A stretch of 22,961 bases of DNA from Akkermansiaceae bacterium UBA1315 (GTDB lineage Bacteria > Verrucomicrobiota > Verrucomicrobiia > Verrucomicrobiales > Akkermansiaceae): assembly GCA_002307065.1 (NCBI GenBank), contig DBTN01000002.1, positions 1 through 22,961 of the forward strand, in the 5' to 3' direction. Position numbers and translations under genes: made by a program. Of this stretch, positions 1 through 7,490 are shown one piece after another (position 1 is the first letter of the stretch; every line of letters begins with the position of its first letter). A model generated the notes under the pieces. The model saw only the letters and a list, made by a program, of their open reading frames with translations. It was not told the origin of the DNA and ran no database searches.

Positions 1-2
1 GG

Positions 3-149
3 GGATTGCTGATGTCGGATTGCGGATTGCGGATTGCGGATTGTTGAAAATAGAATACAGAATTCAGAAGACAGAAGTTATTGGTTATGGGTTATGGGTT
101 ATTGGTTATGGGTTATTGGTTATTGGTTATGGGTTATTGGTTATTGGGG
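3..149. repeat. Heptanucleotide-periodic repeat tract (21 units of 7 bp)
   Basis: The tract can be cut into 21 consecutive 7-bp units with no slip of register. Units at 3-44 are GGATTGC variants, 45-79 are AGAATAC/AGAATTC/AGAAGAC-type units, and 80-149 alternate ATTGGTT and ATGGGTT. The unit sequence therefore changes twice while the 7-bp spacing is kept. The tract starts at or before the window edge. It reaches into the last codons of the thioredoxin-like gene on the minus strand and supplies its stop codon (complement of 141-143). Short open frames across it encode GYGL/VIGY-type repeats and are not credible genes. This is seen directly; the origin of the tract is unknown. Confidence 0.9.
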
Positions 150-578
150 GGCGGGAGATGATGGGGTTAATCCTCGGGAGTGGACTTCGAATTTTTTTCG
201 TAACTGGGTTTCACTGATGAGGCCGATGAACTGATCGACGAGTTTTCCGTCGCGGTAAAACCGGACGTCGGGGATGGGGCGGACGTTCAGGCGGTTGGCG
301 AGTTGGCCCGCACGTTCGATATCGACGCGGCCGACTTCGACGATGCTGGGATATTCGGCGGCGAGTTTTTCGAGCATGGGCGAGAGTTCTTTACAGGGCG
401 CGCACCAGTCGGCGTAAAAATCGATCACCACCAATTTGCCTGGTTGTTTGGTAAATCCGCTGAAGGCAGTGCTTGAGACATTGGTCACCGGGCTGGGAGC
501 GGCAGCGACCGGTTCGGTGCGTTTGCACTGGGTGAAAAGGGGAAGCGTGGCGGAAAAAAGCAGAGCAGAGAATTTCAT
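141..578 (-). CDS. Exported thioredoxin-like protein
   Basis: A 145-aa thioredoxin-fold protein, probably a periplasmic or membrane-attached thiol-disulfide oxidoreductase. The N-terminus (MKFSALLFSATLPLFTQC) is a short hydrophobic export signal. Cys18 could be a lipidation site, but the preceding residues do not fit a standard lipobox. A low-complexity Ala/Pro linker follows, then the domain from about residue 35. The active site is WCAPC (58-62), where most thioredoxins have WCGPC, and the cis-proline is probably Pro103 in PIPDV. I chose the ATG at 578 because it gives a clean signal peptide; a longer frame upstream adds a non-export Arg/Pro-rich extension. No Shine-Dalgarno sequence is visible. 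The C-terminal PSSPAPQ tail and stop are partly encoded by the heptamer repeat, so the natural end may have been altered by repeat insertion. Family assignment is firm; substrate unknown. Confidence 0.85.
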   Translation of the reverse strand: MKFSALLFSATLPLFTQCKRTEPVAAAPSPVTNVSSTAFSGFTKQPGKLVVIDFYADWCAPCKELSPMLEKLAAEYPSIVEVGRVDIERAGQLANRLNVRPIPDVRFYRDGKLVDQFIGLISETQLRKKFEVHSRGLTPSSPAPQ

Positions 579-724
579 GGCAGATCGGGGGACGGTTGGC
601 GGAGCCCGGGGAATTTGGCATTTTCCTGGCCAAGGGCAAGCGGCGGGGGCGAAAGAGCGCACGGAGTGGGAGCGTATCACCTGTCCGGCTTGCTTCTTTT
701 CGGCTGTTTTTCAATCTTCTCACC

Positions 725-1483
725 GTGTCAAAGAACCTGACTTTTCTCCTGACGCTCGTAATCGCTGCGGGCATGATCGGTTTTCGAATCTGGGATTCGA
801 AAAACTCGCCGGGCGGGAGTATCGAAAGTCTCGGCCTGCAGGAAGGCGGCGCGGCGCTTTCGATGCCGGAGCGGGATCCCGTGGACGACCGGTTTCACTT
901 TCTCTCGGCGTGGCAAACGGTGCAAATCCCGCGGGCTGTCCGCTTTGATCCGCCGCTCGGATCGGAACATTCCGCGCTGATTTACAACGCCCAGAAGTTT
1001 TGGGAAATGAATGAAAAACGCGGCGGCCACCATACCGGGGACGATCTCAACGGCATCGGCGGGATGAACACCGATCTCGGCGATCCGGTTTTCGCGGCGG
1101 CGGATGGATTGGTCATTTTCGCCGGTGAACCATCGCCCGGTTGGGGAAATGTCGTGGTGTTAGCGCACACGACACCGGACGGGAAACCGCTTCACTCGAT
1201 GTATGCGCACATGCACGAGATTTTGGTGAACATCGGCCAACTCGTCCCGCGCGGCGGAAAGGTCGGCACGGTCGGCACGTCGAACGGATTTTACCCTGCG
1301 CATCTCCATTTCGAAATGCGCACCAGCGACGGCGTCGATATCGGGGCCGGTTACGCCATGCATCCGCTGAACCGGTTGGACCCGACGGCCACTCTTGTTT
1401 CACTGAGAAATGCGGCGGCCGACGGCCTGTCTCCCTCGCCGCTGGGAGTTATTGCGAGCTCGACTGGAAATCCCTCGAAGTAA
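725..1483 (+). CDS. Membrane-anchored M23 (LytM-type) metallopeptidase
   Basis: A 252-aa protein with an N-terminal hydrophobic segment (about residues 5-20) and a C-terminal M23 peptidase domain (about 95-225). This family cuts peptidoglycan cross-bridges or peptides in the periplasm. The zinc and catalytic signature is complete: H103 and D107 in HTGDD, H162 in YAHMH, and H193/H195 in AHLHFE. All active-site residues are present, so it should be an active enzyme rather than a degenerate activator such as EnvC. The GTG at 725 was chosen because it lies just before the membrane segment; an in-frame ATG at 596 would add 43 Arg-rich residues of poor quality. It is divergent from the thioredoxin gene. 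The last 35 bp overlap the 3' end of folC on the other strand. Confidence 0.88.
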   Translation: MSKNLTFLLTLVIAAGMIGFRIWDSKNSPGGSIESLGLQEGGAALSMPERDPVDDRFHFLSAWQTVQIPRAVRFDPPLGSEHSALIYNAQKFWEMNEKRGGHHTGDDLNGIGGMNTDLGDPVFAAADGLVIFAGEPSPGWGNVVVLAHTTPDGKPLHSMYAHMHEILVNIGQLVPRGGKVGTVGTSNGFYPAHLHFEMRTSDGVDIGAGYAMHPLNRLDPTATLVSLRNAAADGLSPSPLGVIASSTGNPSK

Positions 1484-2684
1484 AGGAAGCGCGGGCCTCA
1501 CCGACGAGGAAAAGCGAGCCGGCGATGAGAACCGGTTCGTCCGTTGTCAGCGCGGCGGCGAAGGCTTGCTGGAACGTCGCGAACGTCAGATGCGGCGGGG
1601 AATCGATGGGGAGAAATTCGGCGATTTTTTCGGCGGGAAGTGCGCGGGGGGTATCGACCGGACACAGGAAAATCTTCGAGGCGAGCGGCGCGAGTTCGGC
1701 GAGAATGTGGGAGATGTCTTTGCCGTCGACGGCGCTAAAGACAAGGGCCGGTTTTTTCGCAGGAAATTCGGATTTCCACGTCTCTGCCAGGATTTTTCCG
1801 GCATGGGGGTTGTGCGCGCCGTCGAGGATGACGGGGACATTGACGCCGAAAAGATCGCCCGGATTGAAAATTTCGAATCGTCCCGGCCAGCGAACTTTCG
1901 AGAGGCCGTATTGGATCGTATCGAAGTTCAAATTCAGGCCGGCGCGGTGCAGGGCGGCGACGGCGAGGGCGGCGTTCCAGCGCTGGTGCTCGCCAGGAAG
2001 ATGAATGGGATAACCGAGCAGCGGTTGTTCGATAAATTCCAGCGGCGCTCGATGTTCGTTTGCTTCTTTTTCGATGACCGCGCGGGCGGCGGGGTGTTGA
2101 AGCGCGGAGACCACCGGTTTTTCTCGGACAAAAATTCCGGCTTTTTCGGCGGCGATTTCCTCGATCGTGTCGCCCAGCCATTGCATGTGATCGAGTTCGA
2201 TGGGCGTGAGCACACAAACGTCGGCGGGGACGGCGGTCGTCGCATCCAGTCGGCCGCCCATACCGGTTTCGAGGATGACAATTTCGCATTCGCGCTGGCG
2301 GAACCAACGCATGGCAAGGGCGACGGAGATTTCGAAAAACGTCGGATGGGGATCGAGTCGCTCGCAGATTTCGCGGAGTTCCGTCAAGCCGGCGGCGCAG
2401 GCGTCTTCGGAAATTTCTTCACCGGAGACTTTGATGCGCTCGCGGTAATCGATGAGGTGCGGCGACGTGAAAAGGCCGGTGCGTTTTCCGCAGGAGCGGG
2501 CGATGCTGTCGATCATCGCGCAAGTGCTGCCTTTTCCGTTTGTCCCGGCGACGTGGATCACGACCACACCGGCTTTGGGGTAAGCGAGAAATTCTTTCAG
2601 CAAGCGCCGTGGTCCATCGAGCCCGAGCTTGATGCCAAACATTTGGGTCGAAAAAAGCCAATCGATGGATTCGGGGTAGGTCAT
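1449..2684 (-). CDS. folC: Bifunctional folylpolyglutamate synthase / dihydrofolate synthase
   Basis: A 411-aa Mur-ligase-family enzyme of normal FolC length. It adds glutamate to dihydropteroate and/or extends the polyglutamate tail of folates, using ATP, in the cytoplasm. The N-terminus has the FolC opening FGIKLGLDGPRRLL. The P-loop GTNGKGST is at 47-54, followed by the TSPHL…ERI signature (73-84). The ETGMGGRLDATT block and the later ILDGAHNPHA block are also present, the latter marking the Mur-ligase C-terminal domain. The ATG at 2684 gives the standard N-terminus; no Shine-Dalgarno is evident. Its end overlaps the convergent M23 gene by 35 bp. In many bacteria folC is next to accD, but that is not seen here. 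Whether both activities are present cannot be told from the sequence alone. Confidence 0.93.
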   Translation of the reverse strand: MTYPESIDWLFSTQMFGIKLGLDGPRRLLKEFLAYPKAGVVVIHVAGTNGKGSTCAMIDSIARSCGKRTGLFTSPHLIDYRERIKVSGEEISEDACAAGLTELREICERLDPHPTFFEISVALAMRWFRQRECEIVILETGMGGRLDATTAVPADVCVLTPIELDHMQWLGDTIEEIAAEKAGIFVREKPVVSALQHPAARAVIEKEANEHRAPLEFIEQPLLGYPIHLPGEHQRWNAALAVAALHRAGLNLNFDTIQYGLSKVRWPGRFEIFNPGDLFGVNVPVILDGAHNPHAGKILAETWKSEFPAKKPALVFSAVDGKDISHILAELAPLASKIFLCPVDTPRALPAEKIAEFLPIDSPPHLTFATFQQAFAAALTTDEPVLIAGSLFLVGEARASFTSRDFQSSSQ

Positions 2685-2690
2685 GGGAAA

Positions 2691-2834
2691 CTAAAGTCGA
2701 TCCAACCCATATTCTGGATCACGGCTCTCGTGGGCGAGAGCGAGAAGATAAAGAGCATCTTCCCGGATCACATCAGTAAAATAATAGGGAAACTTCTTCG
2801 ATTTTCCACAATGCCGCGGAATCGAACTGTAGTT
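2691..2834 (-). pseudogene. Remnant of a RelE/ParE-family toxin (C-terminal half)
   Basis: The frame ending in TAG at 2691 encodes 47 residues, including KKFPYYFTDVIREDALYLL and then ALAHESRDPEYGLDRL. This matches the characteristic C-terminus of RelE/ParE toxins (an FPY…Y strand, a hydrophobic strand, then A-H-x-x-R-D-P-x-Y). The frame is closed by a TAA just upstream at 2835-2837. There is no start codon and no room for the N-terminal half before the DUF1080 stop at 2874. An ATG at 2841 opens a different frame that stops after 22 codons. No antitoxin gene is next to it. The reading is inference from motif similarity, and the fragment is short. Confidence 0.6.
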
Positions 2835-2873
2835 TTATCATGGGGGGATTTTAGAGCGTGAATGTGGGGAAAA

Positions 2874-4133
2874 TCAGAGTTCCTTGATCCAAACGTTGGC
2901 GAAATCGATCGCTTGGCCGTGATGCTGGAAACCGATGGGGCCCTTGGCGGGAATGTCGGGAAGTTGGGCGTTATCGATTACGACGCGGCCATTGAGCGAG
3001 ACGGTCAAGCGGTCGCCTTTGAGGTTGATCATGGTGCGGTTCCACTCGCCGATCGGGCGGTCGGCTTTGACTTTCGGCGTCACTGCGGCTCTGACATCGG
3101 GGGAGCGAGCGGGATCGACGCGGTAGCCGTAAACTTCGCCGGAGCCGATGGGCCAGTTCCAGAGGTTGACTTGGGCGATGGATGATCCGCGCAAATAAAC
3201 GCCGCTGTCGAGTTCTTCGATTTCCACGAGTTCCGGCTGGCCGTCGGCATCGGTTTTATTCGAACCGTCCGGTTGGACGATCGGTTGGCTTTTCATCACG
3301 CCGCGGCCGCTCCAGCGCCAATCGAACACAAGGGAAAAATCGCCGTATTCTTTCGCGGTCCACAGGTCGTTGATGTCACCTGGTTCACCGGTGTGTTTCA
3401 GGATGCCATTGGCGGCGTACCAATTTTGGGTGGTTTCGGTGTGTTTCCAGTTGGCGAGCGATTTTCCATCGAAAAGGGGTTGGTAGCCGGCGGCTTTGAC
3501 GCCTTCGATATTGGCGGAGGGGGGGATTTCCTGAATCAGGATGTTGCGGAAGTCTACGCGGTCGCCATGGCCGAGAAAGGCGATGTGTCCGGACCGGCGT
3601 TTGACTCCGGCGTGGTCGGGATTTCGTTTTTGGAGATCATCGAGATTGGCCCGGAGGATCATTTCGCCATTGAGTTCGACGAGCACCAGAGAGCCGAGAA
3701 CCGAGACGCGTTGTTGGTTCCACTCTCCGACCGGTTTGAGGGCGCTGTTTTTCGCCGGGGCGAGGGAATAGACCGAACCGTGAGAATGGGTTTCCGGGAT
3801 GTTTTGGTATTTTTTCGCCGAGTTATCGAGGATTTGCAGTTCGATACCGGTTTCGAAACCTTCGCCTTCGCCTGGGTAATTGAGGCCGAGGCCGTTGTTT
3901 GCGCCGGGTGTCAGCTTGAATTCAAATTCCAGAACGTACGCGGAAAAAGTGTTTTCCGTCGCGAGGACTTTGGCCTCAGGGGTGGCGACGAGCGTGCCGT
4001 CCTCGACCACGTATCCTTCGCCTTTCCAGCCGGTGAGGTCCTTGCCGTTAAAAAGTGGGCGCATTTCCGCCGTGGCGGCGAACGCGTGGGAGGCCAGTGC
4101 GATGGCGATGCAAGAGGTGAGCAGGCGTTTCAT
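2874..4133 (-). CDS. Secreted protein with two DUF1080 (3-keto-disaccharide hydrolase-like) domains
   Basis: A 419-aa protein with a classical signal peptide (MKRLLTSCIAIALASHAFA, cleavage near residue 19). Two tandem DUF1080 domains follow. The first (about 24-200) opens with RPLFNGKDLTGWKGEG, and the second (about 215-419) opens with QPLFDGKSLANWKH. Each ends in the F-xNV/I-x-I strand typical of this concanavalin-like fold (VDFRNILIQEI and IDFANVWIKEL). DUF1080 proteins are abundant in Verrucomicrobia and Planctomycetes. Some hydrolyse 3-keto-glycosides in an oxidoreductase-dependent glycan degradation route, but most are untested. No partner oxidoreductase gene lies in this window. A sigma70-like promoter is visible at 4197-4225. 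The double-domain arrangement suggests internal duplication, although the domains have diverged. Confidence 0.87.
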   Translation of the reverse strand: MKRLLTSCIAIALASHAFAATAEMRPLFNGKDLTGWKGEGYVVEDGTLVATPEAKVLATENTFSAYVLEFEFKLTPGANNGLGLNYPGEGEGFETGIELQILDNSAKKYQNIPETHSHGSVYSLAPAKNSALKPVGEWNQQRVSVLGSLVLVELNGEMILRANLDDLQKRNPDHAGVKRRSGHIAFLGHGDRVDFRNILIQEIPPSANIEGVKAAGYQPLFDGKSLANWKHTETTQNWYAANGILKHTGEPGDINDLWTAKEYGDFSLVFDWRWSGRGVMKSQPIVQPDGSNKTDADGQPELVEIEELDSGVYLRGSSIAQVNLWNWPIGSGEVYGYRVDPARSPDVRAAVTPKVKADRPIGEWNRTMINLKGDRLTVSLNGRVVIDNAQLPDIPAKGPIGFQHHGQAIDFANVWIKEL

Positions 4134-4196
4134 GAAATGGGTGTGGGTGAAATCTCAGCACGACCGGGTAAGGCGCCGCGTCCGGGAGTGAACCGG

Positions 4197-4225
4197 TTTC
4201 TAACGTTTGTGAAATCGGTCGTCAA
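4197..4225 (-). promoter_or_regulatory. Putative sigma70-type promoter of the DUF1080 gene
   Basis: Reading the minus strand, TTGACG (complement of 4220-4225) is followed after 17 bp by TAGAAA (complement of 4197-4202). That is 5/6 and 4/6 matches to the -35 and -10 consensus with ideal spacing. The leader to the ATG at 4133 would be about 55-60 nt. The rest of the 4134-4329 gap shows an A/T-rich patch but no gene and no clear terminator for the upstream BFN gene. Confidence 0.45.
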
Positions 4226-4329
4226 TGAGCGCGCTGCCCGTAGAAGTCATTTTAAGCCGCAAACAGGAAATGCATCGAACTCCGGATTTTTGGTGAATTT
4301 TTTTGAACCTTTTTGCGGCAGAAATTCGA

Positions 4330-4788
4330 TCACTTTCCCTCCAAATCCGGCGCGCTTTTCCGCATTTCCTCAAGCGTTTCCGACATGTCTTCCAGGGTGT
4401 CCCAAAGCTCGCGGACGACATAAATCGGCGCGCCGCAGCGGACGGAAAGCGCGAGGCAATCGGACGGACGGGCGTCCAGTTCGACGATTTTGCGCTCCAT
4501 GATTTCGTTTTCGGCTTCGAGAATCAGGCGGGCGTAATAAATTTCGTTTTCGACGCGGACGATGACGCAGCGGGAAACTTTCGCGCCAAATGTTTCCAGC
4601 GTGAGCAGGAAAAGGTCGTGGGTCAGAGGGCGCGGTGGCGTGTGGCCGCTGAGCGAGGCGTTGATCGAAATCCCGACAGCCGGATCGATATAAAAGACGA
4701 TCGCCTTTTTCCCATCACCCAAAAACACCGCGCAGCCGGCCTGGGTGGGAAGCAGGGCGATCGGTTCGACGCGGACAAGATCAGGCAT
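4330..4788 (-). CDS. Bifunctional nuclease (BFN/DUF151) domain protein
   Basis: A 152-aa protein of the DUF151/BFN family. The fold is seen across bacteria and in plants, where members have been reported to have RNase and DNase activity; bacterial roles are mostly unknown. The family hallmark ELDARPSDCLALSVRCGAPIY (about 104-123) is well preserved, as are the upstream blocks GISINASLSG and RPLTHDLFLLTLETFGA, in which the His after Thr is conserved. The C-terminus ends in a short acidic helix (EDMSETLEEM). It sits 54 bp below the gamma-carbonic-anhydrase gene in the same direction and may share its transcript. The assignment to the family is confident; the biochemical activity is not shown by the sequence. 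Confidence 0.88.
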   Translation of the reverse strand: MPDLVRVEPIALLPTQAGCAVFLGDGKKAIVFYIDPAVGISINASLSGHTPPRPLTHDLFLLTLETFGAKVSRCVIVRVENEIYYARLILEAENEIMERKIVELDARPSDCLALSVRCGAPIYVVRELWDTLEDMSETLEEMRKSAPDLEGK

Positions 4789-4842
4789 TGCGGGAGTTTC
4801 GCGCAGAGGTGGGAATTTCCAAGGGGAAAGGTCGGCGGATTT

Positions 4843-5352
4843 TCAGCGTTCCAAGTATTTCCGCGATCCGAGCACGTATTTTTCCGCCCAGGATTTCACT
4901 TGGGACTGCTCGTCGAGCGAAAGGGTGCGGACGACTTTTCCGGGCGATCCAAGGACCAGCGAACCGGGTGGGATGATGGTGCCGCCGGTGACCAGCGCAC
5001 CGGCACCGATGATCGAGCGCTCGCCGATGATTGCGCCATCGAGAACGATCGCGCCCATGCCGATCAGCACTTCGTCTTTCACGGTGCAGGCGTGTAAAAT
5101 GGCAGAATGGCCGACGGTCACCCGCTCGCCGACGTAGCAGCCGAAGTGATCCGAGAGGTGGATGACCACATTGTCCTGCACGTTTGAGCGGGGCCCGATC
5201 ACGATCTGATTGATGTCGCCGCGCAGAGTGGCGTTATACCAAATGCTTGATTCCTCGTGCAGGGTGACGCGTCCGATCACATCCGCACTGGCCGCGACGA
5301 AGCAGCTTTCATGAATCGTTGGGGAAATGCCGGCAAAACTTTCAATGGCCAT
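4843..5352 (-). CDS. Gamma-carbonic-anhydrase-like hexapeptide-repeat protein
   Basis: A 169-aa left-handed beta-helix protein of the gamma-CA/YrdA type. The hexapeptide repeat pattern runs from about residue 20 to 145. The three metal-ligand histidines of the family are present as H65 (VVIHLSD), H82 (VGHSA) and H87 (ILHAC), and R44/D46 (LRGD) are also conserved. It should therefore bind zinc or iron as a trimer. The acidic loop carrying the proton-shuttle glutamate of Methanosarcina Cam is not seen, so catalysis is uncertain, as for most YrdA/PaaY-like members. The ATG at 5352 was preferred over an upstream in-frame TTG (5376). A GGAG lies 14 nt before it, which is rather far. Confidence 0.9.
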   Translation of the reverse strand: MAIESFAGISPTIHESCFVAASADVIGRVTLHEESSIWYNATLRGDINQIVIGPRSNVQDNVVIHLSDHFGCYVGERVTVGHSAILHACTVKDEVLIGMGAIVLDGAIIGERSIIGAGALVTGGTIIPPGSLVLGSPGKVVRTLSLDEQSQVKSWAEKYVLGSRKYLER

Positions 5353-5451
5353 GCGCCACTGTAATTCTCCGCCCAACCGGTCGCAAGCCTCGGGAGAATC
5401 CGCGGGTTTTGTCGCCGATCACCCGCGAGAGATCGGTCGGCAGCAAGACGT

Positions 5452-6114
5452 TTAGTATTGCGGAGGTAAAATCAGCTCGTCGCCGGGCTGCGGTTTCACC
5501 TGGCCAAAACCGGGCAACGGATTGGCGATGGCTCCATTTCCTTCGAGGGAGGAAACCTTGAGTTGGCCGAGAATGCCGGTCTTGCGGCGGATCGCGAGGA
5601 TCGTCCCCGGCTGGACGTTGTCAGGCATCAGCACTTCGAGCGTGACGAAATCTCCGAGGTTCGGGTCTTCCTGATATTGAACGACCCGAGCAACCAAAAG
5701 CGCGTCGGAAATCATGCGGGCGCGGCGAAGTTCGCTATCGCCTTTTTCAAGTTCGCGTTGGCCCACGAGACCGGCCTCGTCGCGGTAAACGTCAGCGTCC
5801 CGTTCGGCTTTGACTTTTTCCGCTTCGATTTGTTGGAGAGCGGCTTCTTTTTCGGCGAGCTGGGCTTTCATCAGATCCATTTCAGAAACGGACGGCTGAG
5901 TGGGCGTGGCGGGTTCCGAGCGGAGTTGTTGGTATTGTTTCTCCAAATGCATCCGCTCTTGTTCGAGACGGAGCTCCTCGATTTGCTTCTGCAATCGGGC
6001 AAGTTCATCGGCTGGCGTGTTGCGAACGCCGTCTTGCATGCCCTGCCAAGACACTACCAGCGCGCCTAAAAGGAGGGCGATCGTCGCCCCGAGAAGAAGT
6101 TTCATCGTGTCCAT
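5452..6114 (-). CDS. Membrane-anchored coiled-coil protein, unknown function
   Basis: A 220-aa protein that I do not recognise as a named family. An N-terminal membrane segment (about 4-23) is followed by a long charged coiled coil (about 35-135, with LARLQKQIEELRLEQERM and KAQLAEKEAALQQIEAEKVK), interrupted by a Pro/Thr-rich break near 68-76. A compact beta-rich C-terminal domain (about 140-220) contains PGTILAIRRKTGILGQLKVS and a closing PGDELILPP. The layout recalls MreC-like or envelope-spanning scaffold proteins, and the C-terminal domain looks like a small beta-barrel, but this is only a structural analogy. Two ATGs lie three codons apart (6114 and 6105), and either could start translation. 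It precedes the gamma-CA gene by 99 bp and follows the alpha-repeat protein by 56 bp, in the same direction. Confidence 0.75.
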   Translation of the reverse strand: MDTMKLLLGATIALLLGALVVSWQGMQDGVRNTPADELARLQKQIEELRLEQERMHLEKQYQQLRSEPATPTQPSVSEMDLMKAQLAEKEAALQQIEAEKVKAERDADVYRDEAGLVGQRELEKGDSELRRARMISDALLVARVVQYQEDPNLGDFVTLEVLMPDNVQPGTILAIRRKTGILGQLKVSSLEGNGAIANPLPGFGQVKPQPGDELILPPQY

Positions 6115-6170
6115 GAAACGTCAACGTGTCTTGCCGAACGGCTGATGTCAACCGGTCCGGAACGCCGTTT

Positions 6171-7442
6171 CTATTGGGAGCGTTCCCGCAGTCGCTCGAC
6201 TTGCCGGAAAAACCGCTGCTGCACATTTTCCGGCAGGGGGTTTTGCTGGACCCAAGCGACCGCCGCTTCGGTATCCTGACGCATCCACCGGTCGAGCGTC
6301 CGGCGGTAGGCATTGTTGCGCTGGCCTTCGTTGGTGATGCGGGGGATCGCGCTGACGGCGACGTTTGGATCAGATTGGGTAGCGGATCGGATAAAGGTTT
6401 GCAGGACTCCGTCATTCACGTCGCTCGGATATTGATCCATGACCGCGAGGGCGCGCTGGGGATTTTGCTCAGCCAAGGCATCGATCACTCCGCGCAGTGC
6501 GTTGGTCCGGCTTTCCCCGGCGGGCAGAGCGGAGAACGAATCGAGTGCCGCCGTTTCGTTCGCACTGGCCCAAGTGTTGTAAACGTCGTCGAGGCGGCGG
6601 CTGGCGGCTTGGCCCGGATGGGCAAGCAGCCAATCGGCGGTGCCTTGCGGATCGATCGAGGCCATTTGTTCGGACATCCGCATCACCGCGCCTTCGCGCA
6701 GCCGATCGTCGGTGAGGGCGGAGATCCAGTCGCGTGCGGCTTGCGGTCCCTGTTTGAGGATGTGCTGCATGATCCCTTCAAGCGCTTGTCCTCGCTCATT
6801 GCTGAACGGCATGCCTGCGAGGAGTTCGGTTGCGCGGGCTGGATCGGTTTCCGCGATGCCGCGGATGACGCCGATGAGAAAGGGGTTGGCGCCAGCGCCC
6901 TGATGATTTTCCTGAGCCCAGCGCAGCGCCGCGTCCGGATCGGTGGTTGCCCAAGAAGCGAGAATCGTCGACGAAGCGAAATTTCCCGAGGTGTTTTTCG
7001 TCGCGTCCTCCAATGCGGAAAGCGGATCGACCTTTGCCCAAGCGGTGAGCAGCAGGGAGTATTCGCCCAAGCGGTCATCGGTGAGGCCCAAGGTGCGGAA
7101 ATGGGCGATGGCGGCCTCGAAATCGCCTGGCGCGAGCTGGTCGATGAAGGCCAGCAACGCGCGGTTTCGGTCGAGCGCGTTTTCGCCGCGCAGGATTTCC
7201 TCAAGCTTTTGGTGTCTTACGGCTTGGCGGTCGGAAGCGCTGCCGAGCGTTTCACCACCGGTTTCGCGAACGCGACCGGTTCCGTCAGCGCTCGTTCGCG
7301 GGCTTTGGCGTTGGACGGCGGCTTGGACTTCCTGGGCGAGCTTTGCGTCGGAAGATTCGGGCGAGGACAGGCGGCCGACGAAAAATCCCGCGACGCCGAT
7401 GATGGCGGCCGCAGCGAGAGTGGTGGCAGGAGTGAGTTTCAT
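6171..7442 (-). CDS. Membrane-anchored alpha-helical repeat protein, unknown function
   Basis: A 423-aa protein with an N-terminal membrane anchor (about 5-22, ending GFFVGRLSS). A disordered Ser/Arg/Thr-rich linker and a helical region of degenerate repeats of about 30-40 residues follow. The recurring unit resembles A-x-x-W-A-x-x-D-P-x-x-A-L-x-W-A: it is visible as LLTAWAKVDPLSALEDA, ILASWATTDPDAALRWA, IRGIAETDPARATELLA and VIDALAEQNPQRALAVM. This is a TPR/HEAT-like solenoid type common in Verrucomicrobia secreted or anchored proteins, probably for protein binding. The ATG at 7442 is chosen because it directly precedes the membrane segment; an upstream in-frame start (7487) adds 15 residues. 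It lies 48 bp downstream of the SMP-30 gene. Confidence 0.78.
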   Translation of the reverse strand: MKLTPATTLAAAAIIGVAGFFVGRLSSPESSDAKLAQEVQAAVQRQSPRTSADGTGRVRETGGETLGSASDRQAVRHQKLEEILRGENALDRNRALLAFIDQLAPGDFEAAIAHFRTLGLTDDRLGEYSLLLTAWAKVDPLSALEDATKNTSGNFASSTILASWATTDPDAALRWAQENHQGAGANPFLIGVIRGIAETDPARATELLAGMPFSNERGQALEGIMQHILKQGPQAARDWISALTDDRLREGAVMRMSEQMASIDPQGTADWLLAHPGQAASRRLDDVYNTWASANETAALDSFSALPAGESRTNALRGVIDALAEQNPQRALAVMDQYPSDVNDGVLQTFIRSATQSDPNVAVSAIPRITNEGQRNNAYRRTLDRWMRQDTEAAVAWVQQNPLPENVQQRFFRQVERLRERSQ

Positions 7443-7490
7443 GGGTTCCCGCCAGTCTGTCGCAAAAACCGCCGCATCGCAACTCACGAA

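Noticed and set aside
3..149. CRISPR-like array
   Set aside because: Units are 7 bp with no spacers of constant length and no cas genes nearby.
20..234. Short plus-strand frames encoding GYGL/VIGY repeat peptides
   Set aside because: They are only translations of the 7-bp repeat, open in more than one frame, with no start signal or domain.
1410..2861. A 483-codon plus-strand open frame opposite folC
   Set aside because: FolC motifs on the minus strand are complete; the opposite frame is a codon-bias shadow.
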